Origin: Actinomyces sp. | Lineage (GTDB): Bacteria; Actinomycetota; Actinomycetes; Actinomycetales; Actinomycetaceae | Assembly: GCA_022649165.1 (NCBI GenBank) | Contig: JALCNR010000011.1 | Coordinates: 1-64,000, forward strand | DNA: 64,000 nt | Direction: 5' to 3' | Part shown: one piece after another, positions 8,497 to 18,274 of the stretch | Layout: each line of letters begins with the position of its first letter | Numbering within the stretch: the first letter of the stretch is position 1 | The notes under the pieces: generated by a model | What the model saw: the letters and a program-made list of their open reading frames with translations, nothing else | What the model was told of the DNA's origin: nothing | Databases searched by the model: none | Made by a program: the position numbers and the translations under genes

Positions 8497-9602
8497 CCCA
8501 GGACCTCTCCATATGCCTGCGCGTGGGCACGCGCTGAGGCCTCCCAGGTGTAGCCAGCGGCGAAGGCCCGCCCATCGGCGCTCAGCTTGTCATGGTCACA
8601 ACCGGACGCCGTGAGAAGGGCCTCGGCGATCTGATCGGGCGAAACAGGATCGATGAGCAGTCCGGCCGATCCCACCACCTCGGCCATTGATGTGCCCCTC
8701 GATGTCACCACCGGCACCCCTTGATCCATCGCTTCGAGCACGGGCAGACCGAAGCCCTCCCAGACTGAGGGGAAGCAGAACACGCGCGCACCGGCATAGG
8801 CGCAGGCCAGTTCCCGATCGCCCAGATGTCCGACAACGTGGACTCGATCGGAAGGAAGCGCTGAGATCAGCGCCTTCTCCTCCGAGTCGTCTCCCCATCC
8901 TGAAGGACCCGCCAAGACCAGGTCCAGGTCTCCGCCCCGATCCAGCAGGATGCGGTGCGCTCGAAGCAGCGACGGAAGGTTCTTCCGGGGTTCGTGCGTG
9001 CCGACCCACAGGACATAGGGACGGGTGAGGCCGTGTGTCGTTGCGAAGGAGGCCACCTCGCCCTCGGTCACCTCCGTATGCCGGACACCATGGGGGATCA
9101 CGCGGATCCGCGACTCTGGGATGCCAGCGCCGAGGCAGTCTTCCGCTGTCGCCTGGGAGGGGACGATCACCAGGTCAGCTCTCGCCTTCGTCCGCTCGAG
9201 AGCACGTGTGAAATAGGCGGCGCCGTGAGAGGTGAAGTGCCCCGGATCGCGCAGGAACGCCGTGTCGTGGACGGTGACCACCAGGGGCCTGCGGGTGGGC
9301 GGGATCGCCCATGTCGTGGCATGGACGACGCGGGTGCCGCGGCACAGCCGGTCGACTGACGGGAGGGCTAGGCGATCCCATGCGGCGTAGAGAGCGCGCC
9401 TCGGAAGACGGGATGTCACGACAGGAATGCCCAGGCCGAGGTCGCGCGCCGAAGGCTCGGAGGCTCCATGGTGCGCTGCGATGCCCATCGCAGCGACGCC
9501 CGCCGATGCCAGTTCGCGCGACAGCTCGACGATGTATCGTCCTGAGCCGCCCGGCACCGGCTGCCAGAGCTGTTCGACCACCAGCGCGACACGAGGATCC
9601 AT
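8493..9602 (-). CDS. Glycosyltransferase family 4
   Basis: A 369-residue GT-B retaining glycosyltransferase. The N terminus carries a glycine-rich loop (QPVPGGSGRYIVEL) typical of GT4, followed by VHATTWAIPP and VIVPSQATAED. The donor-binding half begins near LWVGTHEPRKN and carries the E(X7)E-type region FPSVWEGFGLPVLEAMDQG, where the two Glu residues contact the sugar nucleotide. It is co-transcribed with the downstream GT2 gene (4-bp overlap). The next gene at 9749 is divergent, so 9603-9748 should hold promoters for both directions. Mannosyl or glucosyl transfer is usual for the family; the actual donor is unknown. Confidence 0.9.
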   Translation of the reverse strand: MDPRVALVVEQLWQPVPGGSGRYIVELSRELASAGVAAMGIAAHHGASEPSARDLGLGIPVVTSRLPRRALYAAWDRLALPSVDRLCRGTRVVHATTWAIPPTRRPLVVTVHDTAFLRDPGHFTSHGAAYFTRALERTKARADLVIVPSQATAEDCLGAGIPESRIRVIPHGVRHTEVTEGEVASFATTHGLTRPYVLWVGTHEPRKNLPSLLRAHRILLDRGGDLDLVLAGPSGWGDDSEEKALISALPSDRVHVVGHLGDRELACAYAGARVFCFPSVWEGFGLPVLEAMDQGVPVVTSRGTSMAEVVGSAGLLIDPVSPDQIAEALLTASGCDHDKLSADGRAFAAGYTWEASARAHAQAYGEVLG

Positions 9603-9748
9603 GGGCCCAGCGTATGCGACTCAGCCATCGCCGATGACGCGGCCGCTACGATGAAGCAGGTCTCCAGTCTCCACTGCGAGTGCACAGGGCACGACTCTGC
9701 CGACGCGCTCGGCGTGGCCGACGTCAACGCCCCAGGGAAGGTCAATCT

Positions 9749-10891
9749 GTGAGCATCGAGTCTCCTCGTGTCCTGTTGGACGGCACAGCGATCCCCGCGA
9801 ACCTCGGCGGAGTCGGCCGCTACATCGATGATCTGGCACCGGAGCTGGTGAACTCGGGTGTCAACCTGTCCATCGCGGTCAAGGAACGCGATGCCGCGCA
9901 TTTCTCCGAGCGCCTGTCCCGCGCCCGCGTGATCCCTGTCTCGGGGGCGCTCGACGCGCGTCCCATCCGTATGCTCTGGGAGCAGACGGGACTGCCGGCT
10001 CTCATTCGCAAGCTCCGCCCGGATGTCCTGCATTCGCCCCACTACACGTCTCCCGCACGGGCCGGGTGCCCCGTGGCGATCACCCTGCACGATGCGACCT
10101 TTTTCTCCCACCCGGAGGCCCACTCCCCTCTCAAGAGGGTTTTCTTCCAGACCGCGATCCGGCGCGCCGTCAAGGTGGCGGACGCCGTGATCGTTCCCTC
10201 CGTAGCGACACGCGACGAGACGATCCGCTACGCCGGCGGTGACGCCCGGCGCTTCGTCGTCGCATACCACGGGGTCGACCGAACGGTGTTCCATCCCGTT
10301 GATGATGCGGAGAGAAACCGCGTCGCTGCTTCTCTGGGCTTGTCCGGGCGCCGACGCATAGGGTTCCTCGGCACGCTAGAACCGCGCAAGAACGTGCCGA
10401 ACCTGGTGCGCGGATGGATCGCCGCCGTCCAGGGGATGGCAGATCCGCCCGCGCTCGTCCTCGCCGGAGGCAGGGGATGGGATGCAGGGGTCGAGCCCGC
10501 GCTGGAGGACGTGCCCGAGGGACTCACCGTGGTCCGCCCTGGGTACCTCCCCCTGCAGGATCTGCCTGGATTCCTCTCAGGTTGCGAGGTCCTCGCCTAC
10601 CCCTCGATTGCCGAAGGATTCGGTTTGCCTGTCCTGGAGGCGATGAGCTGCGGGGCCGCGACGCTGACGACGAGGCTCACGTCCCTGCCCGAGGTCGGCG
10701 GTGACGCGGTGGCATACTGCGAGCCGTCAGCGGAGTCCATCGCCACCGAGCTGCGGGCTTTGCTCGACGATCCTGCGCGACGCATCCGACTCAGTCAGGC
10801 GGCAGTCGATCGGGCCGAAAAGTTCACGTGGGCGGCCTCGGCCAAGGCTCATCTCGAGGCCTATCGAGCCGCGATCCGCAACACCCGGTAG
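9749..10891 (+). CDS. Glycosyltransferase family 4
   Basis: A 380-residue GT-B enzyme from the GTG at 9749, preceded by AGGGAAGG at 9734-9741. An ATG further upstream at 9680 has no ribosome site and would add an Arg-rich tail. Motifs in order: glycine-rich loop ANLGGVGRYIDDL near residue 16, SPHYTSPAR, VIVPSVATRDE, the donor-domain start GFLGTLEPRKN, and YPSIAEGFGLPVLEAMSCG with the paired Glu of the EX7E motif. It is related to, but clearly diverged from, the GT4 on the opposite strand at 8493-9602. It converges on rmlA with 33 bp between stops. Confidence 0.9.
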   Translation: MSIESPRVLLDGTAIPANLGGVGRYIDDLAPELVNSGVNLSIAVKERDAAHFSERLSRARVIPVSGALDARPIRMLWEQTGLPALIRKLRPDVLHSPHYTSPARAGCPVAITLHDATFFSHPEAHSPLKRVFFQTAIRRAVKVADAVIVPSVATRDETIRYAGGDARRFVVAYHGVDRTVFHPVDDAERNRVAASLGLSGRRRIGFLGTLEPRKNVPNLVRGWIAAVQGMADPPALVLAGGRGWDAGVEPALEDVPEGLTVVRPGYLPLQDLPGFLSGCEVLAYPSIAEGFGLPVLEAMSCGAATLTTRLTSLPEVGGDAVAYCEPSAESIATELRALLDDPARRIRLSQAAVDRAEKFTWAASAKAHLEAYRAAIRNTR

Positions 10892-10924
10892 CGCCCCCGA
10901 CGCAGGCCTCTCTGGAACACCATC

Positions 10925-11800
10925 TCAGTCGTTGTGATCCCCATCGAGCAGATCCAGCAGGTATTGGCCGTATCCGGACTTCACCAGCGGCTCCGCCCGT
11001 TCGCGCAGGCCCGCGTCGTCGATGAATCCCATACGCCAGGCCACTTCCTCGGGGCATCCGATCTTCATGCCCTGCCGGGCTTCGACCGTGCGCACGAAGG
11101 ACGTGGCGTCGGCCAGGGAGTCGAACGTGCCGGTGTCCAGCCATGCCGTCCCTCGCGGCAGGACCTCGACGTTGAGCAAGCCGGACTTGAGGTACACGCG
11201 GTTGACGTCCGTGATCTCATATTCCCCGCGGGCGGAGGGCTTGAGGTCTTTCGCGATGGCGACCACGTCATTGTCGTAGAAGTACAGGCCAGGCACTGCG
11301 TAGTTCGACTTCGGCTTCGCCGGCTTCTCCTCGATGGAGATCGCCTTGAAATCCTCGTCGAATTCGACGACGCCGTACTCCCGCGGATTGGAGACGTGGT
11401 AGGCGAAGACCGCCCCGCCCTCCGGGTCGACGTGTCGGCGCAGCTTGGTTCCCATGCCGTGCCCATAGAAGATGTTGTCCCCGAGCACCAGAGCAGCTGC
11501 GTCACGGCCGATGTGGCCCGCGCCCAAGACGAACGCCTGGGCCAGTCCGTTGGGAACTTCCTGGACCGCGTAGGAGATGCTGACCCCCAGCTGGGACCCG
11601 TCGCCGAGCAGACGGTGGAACGCGGAGGCGTCATGGGGTGTCGTGATGACCAGGATGTCCTGGATCCCAGCCAGCATCAGCGTGGTCAGCGGGTAGTAGA
11701 TCATCGGTTTGTCGTAGACGGGCACCAGCTGTTTCGAGGTCCCCAGGGTGATCGGGTTCAGTCGCGTCCCCGAGCCTCCGGCCAGGATGATGCCCTTCAT
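10925..11800 (-). CDS. rmlA: Glucose-1-phosphate thymidylyltransferase
   Basis: A 291-residue nucleotidyltransferase. The N-terminal signature [11 protein letters not shown] (residues 8-18) with [16 protein letters not shown] directly after is diagnostic for the RmlA/RfbA family. [20 protein letters not shown] and the [12 protein letters not shown]-like segment ([12 protein letters not shown]) follow in the expected order, and the length is typical. It makes dTDP-glucose from dTTP and glucose-1-phosphate, the first step towards dTDP-L-rhamnose. RmlB, C and D are not in this window. The gene is alone on its strand here and supplies the glycosyltransferases around it. Confidence 0.96.
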   Translation of the reverse strand: MKGIILAGGSGTRLNPITLGTSKQLVPVYDKPMIYYPLTTLMLAGIQDILVITTPHDASAFHRLLGDGSQLGVSISYAVQEVPNGLAQAFVLGAGHIGRDAAALVLGDNIFYGHGMGTKLRRHVDPEGGAVFAYHVSNPREYGVVEFDEDFKAISIEEKPAKPKSNYAVPGLYFYDNDVVAIAKDLKPSARGEYEITDVNRVYLKSGLLNVEVLPRGTAWLDTGTFDSLADATSFVRTVEARQGMKIGCPEEVAWRMGFIDDAGLRERAEPLVKSGYGQYLLDLLDGDHND

Positions 11801-12219
11801 GGCGGATCTGCCTCCACATGATCGACGTCGCCGGCGGGCGCTGCCGGCACCGCCCCATTATGCCAAGGGCGCGGCTGGAGGGGGCCATCACTGTCGTGCT
11901 GGCCCGGGAACGGGCGACGGATCCTCCTCGAGCCCTCGGCCGGAGTGAGTCCCGCGCCTTCGCCCAGCGGAAACGACAACCGCGTCACCGAAGGCGTTCC
12001 GCACGAAGACCGCCGTGCGAGCAACGATGTGCCGGTCCAGGTGGGACGAGTCCAGCGAACGACGAGAACCGGCCGCTGGGCGGGACGACCGCTTGAAACC
12101 ATGCCGAAGCTCGAGACATGGGCCACGCTCAGTTCGGGCGTTCCAAGAAGTCGCCATGGTCAGCTGCGATATCGTCTAAACTGAACCCGCAATCACAGCC
12201 CCGCCAACGGAGGCCCCCC
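11801..12219. other. Intergenic region between divergent rmlA and a membrane-protein gene
   Basis: 419 bp with no convincing coding frame; the open frames here lack ribosome sites and recognisable motifs. It must contain the divergent promoters of rmlA (-) and the gene at 12220 (+). The segment gatatcgtctaaact near 12166-12180 is the most AT-rich spot and is a possible -10 area for the rightward gene, at low confidence. A GGAGG at 12209-12213 is the ribosome site of that gene. Confidence 0.6.
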
Positions 12220-14118
12220 GTGCCCGCGACCCGCAGTCCCCAACACCGTCTGACGGCCAGCCCCCACGGTTCCGTCGGGATCGGCCATCGGGCAGACGTC
12301 AAGGAATGGCGGCCTCTCTCAGCCCGCCTCATTGCGATCATGGTCGGCTTGGCGATACTCAAGCAGGCAATGGTCTCGACGCTTCCCGTGATGCTCTATT
12401 CGAAGCAGTATTACGACGACTATTGGGTTGCCGACCACGCCGCCGCGATCCGCGCCAACGATTGGCTGGGCGCGTATGACCATCTGACATTGGTGAAGGG
12501 CCCGTTCAGCCCATTCTTCCTCGCCGTGTGCTCCAAACTGGGAATACCTTTCCTCACGGCTGAGCAGCTATGGCACTCATTGGCATGTCTCATCGTGGTC
12601 GCGGCACTGGCCCCTCTGCTCCGGTCCAGTTGGAGCCGGATCATCGTCTACATCGGCCTGCTGTTCGATCCCATTTCCTGGGCCGCGTGGACTTTTCAAC
12701 GCGTGTATCGCAACGGGCTCACTGTTTCCCAGGCGCTGATCGTCATCAGCTGCCTTTGCGCTCTGTATCTCCGACGTGACCGTCCTCTTCTCCAGCGGCT
12801 TCCGTGGTCGCTGGGCGCAGGCCTGTCATTGGCCACCATGTGGCACAACCGCGAGGATACGGCGTGGATCCTTCCCTTCGTCTTTGTCGCCACGGCGATC
12901 ATGCTCTGTTCGGCGACCGTACGGCTGTTCTTCGCCCTTCGCGCCAAGAAGGACACACGGAAGCAGACGCCCTTGGTCTGGGGCTCGTTTGCGGGATCGG
13001 TGCTCGTCGTCCTTCTCCCCCTGGGGACACTCGGCGCCTCAAACGCCTATGTCTCCCATCTCAATCAGGAGAACTACGGTCTTTCATGTTACAACGAGAT
13101 CAATGATTGCCACTTTCCTGATTTCATGAAGGCGATTTACTCCGTCAAGTGGGACACGACGGGCCTGCCGGAGCGAACAGATGTCCCCCTGGAGAAGTTG
13201 GAGTACCTGTATACGCTCAGCCCGACGCTCAACTCGATCTCAGATGCGATGACGGAGAAATACAAAGCTTGGGCACACGACAAGGGATACGTCGAGAACG
13301 GCATGCTGATCTGGCCTCTTCGAGACGGAGTCCACGCAGCCGGGTATTACCAGCCCGCAGGACGGGGAGGCGCCGCGGACACGGACCGGCTCTACGCGAA
13401 TATCGCTGCTGAGATCCACGAAGCGATCAGCTCCGGTCGCGCTCAAGGACAGCCGACAATGCCGTCTTCTTTGATGCCGCCGTGGCATTCGATCTACTCC
13501 TCAGAACTCCCGCGAACGGTTTCAGAGTTCTACCATTTCGTTGTTTCATTCCAAGATGTCAAGCCGAGTGCAGAGGGATGGGACAATGAGCCTCTTCGAA
13601 ACAGAATCATGCTCGGTCTATCGGGCGATCGCTCGGTCAGTCTGTCTGATGATTTTTCACCTGCCGAGCTCCAGTACGTTGAACCCGTCGTCAACCGGCT
13701 CAATCGGATTGCGGCGGTCTATGGGGCTGTGACGCCCCCGTTCGCTTCGGTGACGGCGTTGGCCTGGGTCGGCATGCTGGGAAGCCTGTTGATCCGGCAG
13801 GGCGAATGGGCTCGTCGACGCGACGCTGTCCTTCTGCTCACCGGCATCGCTGGATCCGTGATCGCGATCCTGACCGGCGTGGCATACAACCAGATCGCAT
13901 CCGTGAAGTCCTCGTACTACATGTACCTCTCGGGGGCGTACCCACTGATGCTCCTGTTCACGACCGTGACGCTCTGCCTCGCAGCCGAGCATGCGTCTCC
14001 TCACGTGATCAGTGGAATCGCTCGGCTCCGCCACGGAGCGCGAGCCCGTCGAGAGCGCCGCCGCGATGCCCGTTCGATCGGTCAGGATCCTGTATCGTCC
14101 TCCGACAGCTCCGACTGA
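12220..14118 (+). CDS. Polytopic membrane protein of the glycan cluster, possible GT-C type transferase
   Basis: 632 residues from the GTG at 12220, chosen because GGAGG sits 6 bases upstream; the longer frame from 12118 has none. There is a cytoplasmic basic N terminus, then a first hydrophobic helix and directly after it an exposed acidic motif YYDDYWVADHA. This is where GT-C polyprenyl-phosphate-sugar-dependent transferases carry their catalytic Asp. About ten further hydrophobic segments follow, with a ~230-residue extracytoplasmic region (roughly 300-530) containing Cys pairs, then a C-terminal group of helices and a basic tail. Codon use is less GC-rich than the housekeeping genes of this window. 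I do not recognise a named family; transfer of a lipid-linked sugar outside the membrane is inference from architecture and context. Confidence 0.6.
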   Translation: MPATRSPQHRLTASPHGSVGIGHRADVKEWRPLSARLIAIMVGLAILKQAMVSTLPVMLYSKQYYDDYWVADHAAAIRANDWLGAYDHLTLVKGPFSPFFLAVCSKLGIPFLTAEQLWHSLACLIVVAALAPLLRSSWSRIIVYIGLLFDPISWAAWTFQRVYRNGLTVSQALIVISCLCALYLRRDRPLLQRLPWSLGAGLSLATMWHNREDTAWILPFVFVATAIMLCSATVRLFFALRAKKDTRKQTPLVWGSFAGSVLVVLLPLGTLGASNAYVSHLNQENYGLSCYNEINDCHFPDFMKAIYSVKWDTTGLPERTDVPLEKLEYLYTLSPTLNSISDAMTEKYKAWAHDKGYVENGMLIWPLRDGVHAAGYYQPAGRGGAADTDRLYANIAAEIHEAISSGRAQGQPTMPSSLMPPWHSIYSSELPRTVSEFYHFVVSFQDVKPSAEGWDNEPLRNRIMLGLSGDRSVSLSDDFSPAELQYVEPVVNRLNRIAAVYGAVTPPFASVTALAWVGMLGSLLIRQGEWARRRDAVLLLTGIAGSVIAILTGVAYNQIASVKSSYYMYLSGAYPLMLLFTTVTLCLAAEHASPHVISGIARLRHGARARRERRRDARSIGQDPVSSSDSSD

Positions 14119-14140
14119 TCACCGTCGATACTGCATGTCT

Positions 14141-15433
14141 TCACACGGGCGCGCCCACCACCAGACGGGGGGTCCCCGCCCACAGCGCCGGATCGGTGAC
14201 CCGCCGCCCGTCGAACAGCAGGCGCACGCCGGGCAGGTCATCGGGCGCCAGGCGCCGGTACTCCGCGTGATCGGCCTGGATGATCGCCGCATCGACAGGC
14301 ATCCCGAAGTGATAGGCGTCCCACCCGAACCCGGCCAGCTCCTCATCGGCGTACATCGGGTCATGGACCATCACAATGGCCCCTCGCGAGCGCAGCGCGG
14401 CCACCGTGTCGAAGACCCCGGAGAACGCCGTCTCCTTGACTCCCCCACGGTAGGAGGCGCCCAGCACGGCCACGCGCAACCCGGACAGATCGCCCAGGAC
14501 CTCTGCCACGCGCCCCACGACATAGCCCGGCATCGCTGCGTTCGCGGCGCGCGCGGTCGACACGATCGAGGCGTCGGGATCGGTGGACAGGTACAGGCGC
14601 GGGTAGACGGGGATGCAGTGCCCGCCCACGGCGATGCCCGGCTGGTGGATGTGGCTGTAGGGCTGGGAGTTGCAGGCACGGATCACCCGCTCGATGTCGA
14701 TGCCGGCCTTGTCGGCGTACACCGCGAACTGGTTGGCCAGTCCGATGTTGACGTCGCGGTACGTCGTCTCCGCGAGCTTCGCCATCTCGGCGGCCTCGGC
14801 GCTGCCCATATCCCACACGCCGTTGGGCCGGTCCAGATCGGGGCGCTCGTCGAATTGGAGGACGGACTCGTAGAACGCGATCCCCCGCCGCGTCCCCTCC
14901 TCCGACAAACCGCCCACCAGCTTCGGGTAACGGCGCAGATCGGAGAACACGCGACCCGTCAGCACGCGTTCCGGCGAGAACACGAGGTGGAAGTCCCGGC
15001 CCTCTGCGAGGCCTGAGACTTCCTCGATCAGCGGCCTCCAGCGGGTGCGGGTGGTCCCCACCGGCAGCGTCGTCTCATAGGAAATCAGCGTTCCCGGGGT
15101 GAGGTGCTCGGCCAGCGACCGCGTCGCCTGGTCCATCCACGCGAAATCGGGGCGGGACTGCTCGTCGACGAACAGCGGAACCACCAGCACAACGGCGTCG
15201 GAGCCGGGAATGGCCTCCGCATAGTCGGTGGTGGCGCTCAGGGCTCCGGAGGACACGGCCTCGGGCAGATACTCCGCCAGATGGGCCTCGCCCGGAAACG
15301 GCTCCTTCCCCTGGTTGACCAGGGACACGGTCCGCTCGTTGATGTCGACGCCGACCACGGTGTGCCCGGACCTCGCGTACTGGACCGCCAGCGGCAGTCC
15401 GATCTTCCCCAGAGCGACGACGGCGATGCGCAT
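14141..15433 (-). CDS. UDP-sugar dehydrogenase (UDP-glucose / UDP-ManNAc 6-dehydrogenase family)
   Basis: 430 residues from the second ATG (15433), which has AGAGGGAAC just upstream; the ATG at 15451 would place this site inside the gene. The N-terminal NAD-binding fold starts with MRIAVVALGKIGLPLA and GVDINERTV. The central dimerisation domain carries the catalytic Cys in GGHCIPVYPRLYLS, the form found in WecC-like enzymes rather than the GGSCFPKD form of UDP-glucose dehydrogenases. The C-terminal domain has LGASYRGGVKET. It oxidises a UDP-hexose to the uronic acid, predicting an acidic sugar in the surface polymer. It is convergent with the membrane-protein gene at 12220 (22 bp). Confidence 0.9.
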   Translation of the reverse strand: MRIAVVALGKIGLPLAVQYARSGHTVVGVDINERTVSLVNQGKEPFPGEAHLAEYLPEAVSSGALSATTDYAEAIPGSDAVVLVVPLFVDEQSRPDFAWMDQATRSLAEHLTPGTLISYETTLPVGTTRTRWRPLIEEVSGLAEGRDFHLVFSPERVLTGRVFSDLRRYPKLVGGLSEEGTRRGIAFYESVLQFDERPDLDRPNGVWDMGSAEAAEMAKLAETTYRDVNIGLANQFAVYADKAGIDIERVIRACNSQPYSHIHQPGIAVGGHCIPVYPRLYLSTDPDASIVSTARAANAAMPGYVVGRVAEVLGDLSGLRVAVLGASYRGGVKETAFSGVFDTVAALRSRGAIVMVHDPMYADEELAGFGWDAYHFGMPVDAAIIQADHAEYRRLAPDDLPGVRLLFDGRRVTDPALWAGTPRLVVGAPV

Positions 15434-15535
15434 TCCTGTTCCCTCTCTCATGCGCTGATGATGACGGGGACGGACGGCGACTCGGGTCCCTGCGCTCCGA
15501 TCCTAAACCGCTCATACCGGGGCTGCCGCGTCGGT

Positions 15536-15796
15536 CTACTTCACGTAGTGGTACCTGGCAGCGAGGATGATGACGTCTTCGCCCTGGATCTGATAGATGA
15601 GTCGGTGCTCATCTGTGATCCGTCGTGACCACGCCCCTGCGATGCCGTACTTCAGCGGCTCAGGTTTGCCGATTCCGTGAGCGGGATCGCGAAGCGCATC
15701 GTCGATCAGACGGTTGATCCGACGGAGCACCGCCCGGTCCGCGCGCTGCCAGTATGCGTAATCCGCCCATCCGTGGGCGGTGAAGACCACCCTCAT
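15536..15796 (-). CDS. yoeB: YoeB-type toxin, ribosome-dependent mRNA endonuclease
   Basis: 86 residues, nearly the same length as E. coli YoeB. The catalytic residues fall at the same numbers as in that protein: Glu46 (in KPEPLK), Arg65 (in TDEHRLIY) and His83-Tyr84 (in RYHYVK). YoeB binds the ribosomal A site and cuts mRNA when released from its antitoxin. The start lies 3 bp after the antitoxin stop, so the pair is one operon with yefM first. The gene looks intact. Confidence 0.96.
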   Translation of the reverse strand: MRVVFTAHGWADYAYWQRADRAVLRRINRLIDDALRDPAHGIGKPEPLKYGIAGAWSRRITDEHRLIYQIQGEDVIILAARYHYVK

Positions 15797-15799
15797 CGT

Positions 15800-16048
15800 T
15801 CATGACCGATCAAGAGGATGCTCAACAACCTCGCCGCGCCCCGCTTCTTCTGAGGACTCGACCAGCCACTGTGCGTTCGCGGGCGAACGGAACAGATAGG
15901 CGGTCTCCTGCCACGACTCATAGTCGTCAACCGACATCAGGATTGCGTTGCCCCGCCTTGACGTGATCTCCACCGGGGCGCGATCGTCATTGACCTTCTC
16001 AATGAGAGGGAAGAGCTCTCGCCGAGCCTGGCTGGCTGTGATGGCCAT
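15800..16048 (-). CDS. yefM: YefM-type antitoxin and autorepressor
   Basis: 82 residues from the ATG at 16048, which has AAGGAGG a few bases upstream; the longer frame from 16153 runs through the operator and is unlikely. The N-terminal Phd/YefM domain is clear: MAITASQARRELFPLI, then VEITSRRGNAILMSVDDYESWQ (first part quoted), followed by a flexible acidic C terminus that would wrap the toxin. It neutralises YoeB and represses its own operon through the palindrome just upstream. Confidence 0.95.
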   Translation of the reverse strand: MAITASQARRELFPLIEKVNDDRAPVEITSRRGNAILMSVDDYESWQETAYLFRSPANAQWLVESSEEAGRGEVVEHPLDRS

Positions 16049-16061
16049 GTTCACCCTCCTT

Positions 16062-16083
16062 CTTGTCCCACATATGGTACAAG
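16062..16083. promoter_or_regulatory. Imperfect palindrome upstream of yefM-yoeB, likely operator
   Basis: A 22-bp inverted repeat in which 18 of 22 positions match their reverse complement; the arms are CTTGT...ACAAG with CC/GG inside. It sits 14 bp upstream of the yefM start codon, overlapping the expected promoter. YefM-YoeB complexes bind TGTACA-type palindromes in known systems, and the TTGT/ACAA arms resemble that. Confidence 0.65.
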
Positions 16084-16177
16084 TTTGGCGGAGCGCCAGC
16101 AACACCCACGACTTGTGTTCCCCGCCAATATGGCGCCCGTGTTCAATGTTCAACGCGTCCCCTGCCGCGGCCCGCAG

Positions 16178-18274
16178 TCATCCGCATGCCGTGATCCGCA
16201 CCAGGGACACGGTCTCCGCCTGGCCGAGCACCTCGAAACCGTCGCGGAGGTCGACGTCGTAGAGGCCGGGCGAGACGGCCGATTGGTCGGCACCCTCGTG
16301 CCACGGATCCGAGTCGATCCATGCGTAGCCGATCCCGTCGGAGCGGAGGATCGAGCATACGCGCGGATTCGTGGAGATCTCGTTGAAGTGCAGACGCAGG
16401 TACTCCAGGTCCGTGTTCGACTCGCGGAAGTACAACTGCGGGAACACGACCTCGCGATCGCCCAGCACCTGCACGTAGGCCGACCCGTTGAAGGGGTCGC
16501 CCAAGACGAGGGCGTCCTCGGGAATCAGCTCGCTCGCCCGTCTGGCCAGTGCCATCGTCTGGTCGGTGAGCGCGATCGTGGAGAACGGGGAGTCGGTGGA
16601 GTACATCCGCCACGTGAGGTCGGCTCGCTGCGGCGCGGTGACCAGTCCCCCGGCCAACGGGATGAGCAGTGCCGGAACCAACCCCATCGTCAGCGGAACG
16701 TTCCGGATGGATGCGCCTGCTCCCGTGGGGAGGGATCGACGAGGGCGCCCCGGCTGTCCGCGATGCCGCGCTGAGGAGGGACTCAGGACGCGGGCGGCCG
16801 CCGAGGTGATCGCGAGCGCGCCGAGTGCCATGAGCGGAAGTTGGGCAACCACCTGGACCGCCATCGTGCGATGCGTGCTCAGGTACCAGATGCCCGCCAG
16901 CCCGAGCAGGGGGCCCGAGCGCATCAGGCTGGTGAGCGTGAGGGCGGAGGCGACCGCCCACGCCGTGACCAGCAGCCTCCCCGCCCGGGTCCGCAGGGCC
17001 TCGACCGCACCTGCCACCGTGAGCACGCTGACTGAGACGGCGGCGACCAGGAGCCCCTGCCAGACGCGGTCAGGAGCCTCGAAGTCGACGATCGACCATA
17101 GGGACAACGCCTTGAACGGGTTGTACCAGTCGACGTTGGGCACGGTCTGGAAGGCGCTGAGCATTCGGGCGAGCCGCTCATGGAGGAACGGCACCGCGAC
17201 GGCAAGCACGGCGAGCACGGCGGCGGTCCCGAGGGCGCCCACCGCCTCCCCCCACAGCCTCAGACTTCGACCCGAACGGGCCAGGCGCCCCCAGCGCCGG
17301 CCTATCGCGACGACGGCGGGACCCGCCCCCAGCAGCCCCAGGGACAACCCGGCCAGCGGATGGATCAGGCAGATCCCCAGGACCTGGACGACCAGGGCTC
17401 CCGCCCAGGTCGCCAGGGACCGTCGACGCCCGGGAGACCCTGCGGGAAGGAGCCGGACGGCGCGCTGCCCCGTGAGACCGAGCGCCGCAAGCGCGGGAAC
17501 CAGAGCCATGCCCAGGGCATTGGGCCAAGCCGGGTACTTCGTCAGCATGTAGGTGGGGAACTCGGCGACCAGGGGCGCCAACGCCACGGTGAGCGCCGGC
17601 AGTGCCGGTGTCCCAGGAAGGATCGCCGCGGCCAGGGCCGCCAGTCCCGTGAGCCAGATCAGGGGCACGAGGGCGGAGAAGGAATTGACCACCGGCACGA
17701 TCGTGGTGCGTGAGGCGAAGGGGGCAACCAGTGCGTGCCATCCGGCCGGAAAGACCGTGCTCGTCGTATCCAGCCCGAACATGCGGGTGAGCCCGCCGAA
17801 ACCGGAGGCGTTGCCGTCCACCAGGATCCGCCACAGGGCGTTCATGTGGAAGACCGTGTCGTGTCCCTGGATCGGGGTGCCAGGCGCAGCCTGGGCCATG
17901 AACGGGAATGCGATGGCGGCCCAGCCCAGCGCGAGCGCTCCGATCAATGGCGCGGACCACCTGTACGCCCCCGATGACGGAGCAGACCGATCGGTCCGCG
18001 TGGCCCTCCCGCACAGGGCGCACGCTCCGATCGCGATCAGGAGGCTCGCCGCGAACGTCCGCGCATCCCACCGCAGACCGAGGGCGCCGCACGCGACCGC
18101 ACCGATCGCCGCCGTGCAGGCCGCCAGGAGCGGGCCGACGGCCACGGCGAGCGGGCCTCGCATCCCAGCGAGCCGGGCGCCCAGGCTACCGGGGAGGAAG
18201 AGAACAGCCGCCATGACGAGGAGACGCGGCACGTCCGCCGCCCACTGCCCCCACACCATCGTCGCGTCGTCCAT
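16178..18274 (-). CDS. Large polytopic membrane protein (DUF6541-like)
   Basis: 698 residues from the ATG at 18274 (GGAGAAGGG placed correctly for it; the frame extends upstream without a site). About 13-14 hydrophobic helices are followed by a ~150-residue C-terminal extracytoplasmic domain. After the early helices comes the motif GHDTVFHMNALWRIL and later STVFPAGWHALVAP, a pattern I associate with the actinobacterial DUF6541 family found in cell-surface glycan loci. The catalytic status of that family is not established; GT-C-like topology makes a polyprenyl-sugar transferase or polymerase role plausible. It is divergent from the next large membrane-protein gene. Confidence 0.7.
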   Translation of the reverse strand: MDDATMVWGQWAADVPRLLVMAAVLFLPGSLGARLAGMRGPLAVAVGPLLAACTAAIGAVACGALGLRWDARTFAASLLIAIGACALCGRATRTDRSAPSSGAYRWSAPLIGALALGWAAIAFPFMAQAAPGTPIQGHDTVFHMNALWRILVDGNASGFGGLTRMFGLDTTSTVFPAGWHALVAPFASRTTIVPVVNSFSALVPLIWLTGLAALAAAILPGTPALPALTVALAPLVAEFPTYMLTKYPAWPNALGMALVPALAALGLTGQRAVRLLPAGSPGRRRSLATWAGALVVQVLGICLIHPLAGLSLGLLGAGPAVVAIGRRWGRLARSGRSLRLWGEAVGALGTAAVLAVLAVAVPFLHERLARMLSAFQTVPNVDWYNPFKALSLWSIVDFEAPDRVWQGLLVAAVSVSVLTVAGAVEALRTRAGRLLVTAWAVASALTLTSLMRSGPLLGLAGIWYLSTHRTMAVQVVAQLPLMALGALAITSAAARVLSPSSARHRGQPGRPRRSLPTGAGASIRNVPLTMGLVPALLIPLAGGLVTAPQRADLTWRMYSTDSPFSTIALTDQTMALARRASELIPEDALVLGDPFNGSAYVQVLGDREVVFPQLYFRESNTDLEYLRLHFNEISTNPRVCSILRSDGIGYAWIDSDPWHEGADQSAVSPGLYDVDLRDGFEVLGQAETVSLVRITACG

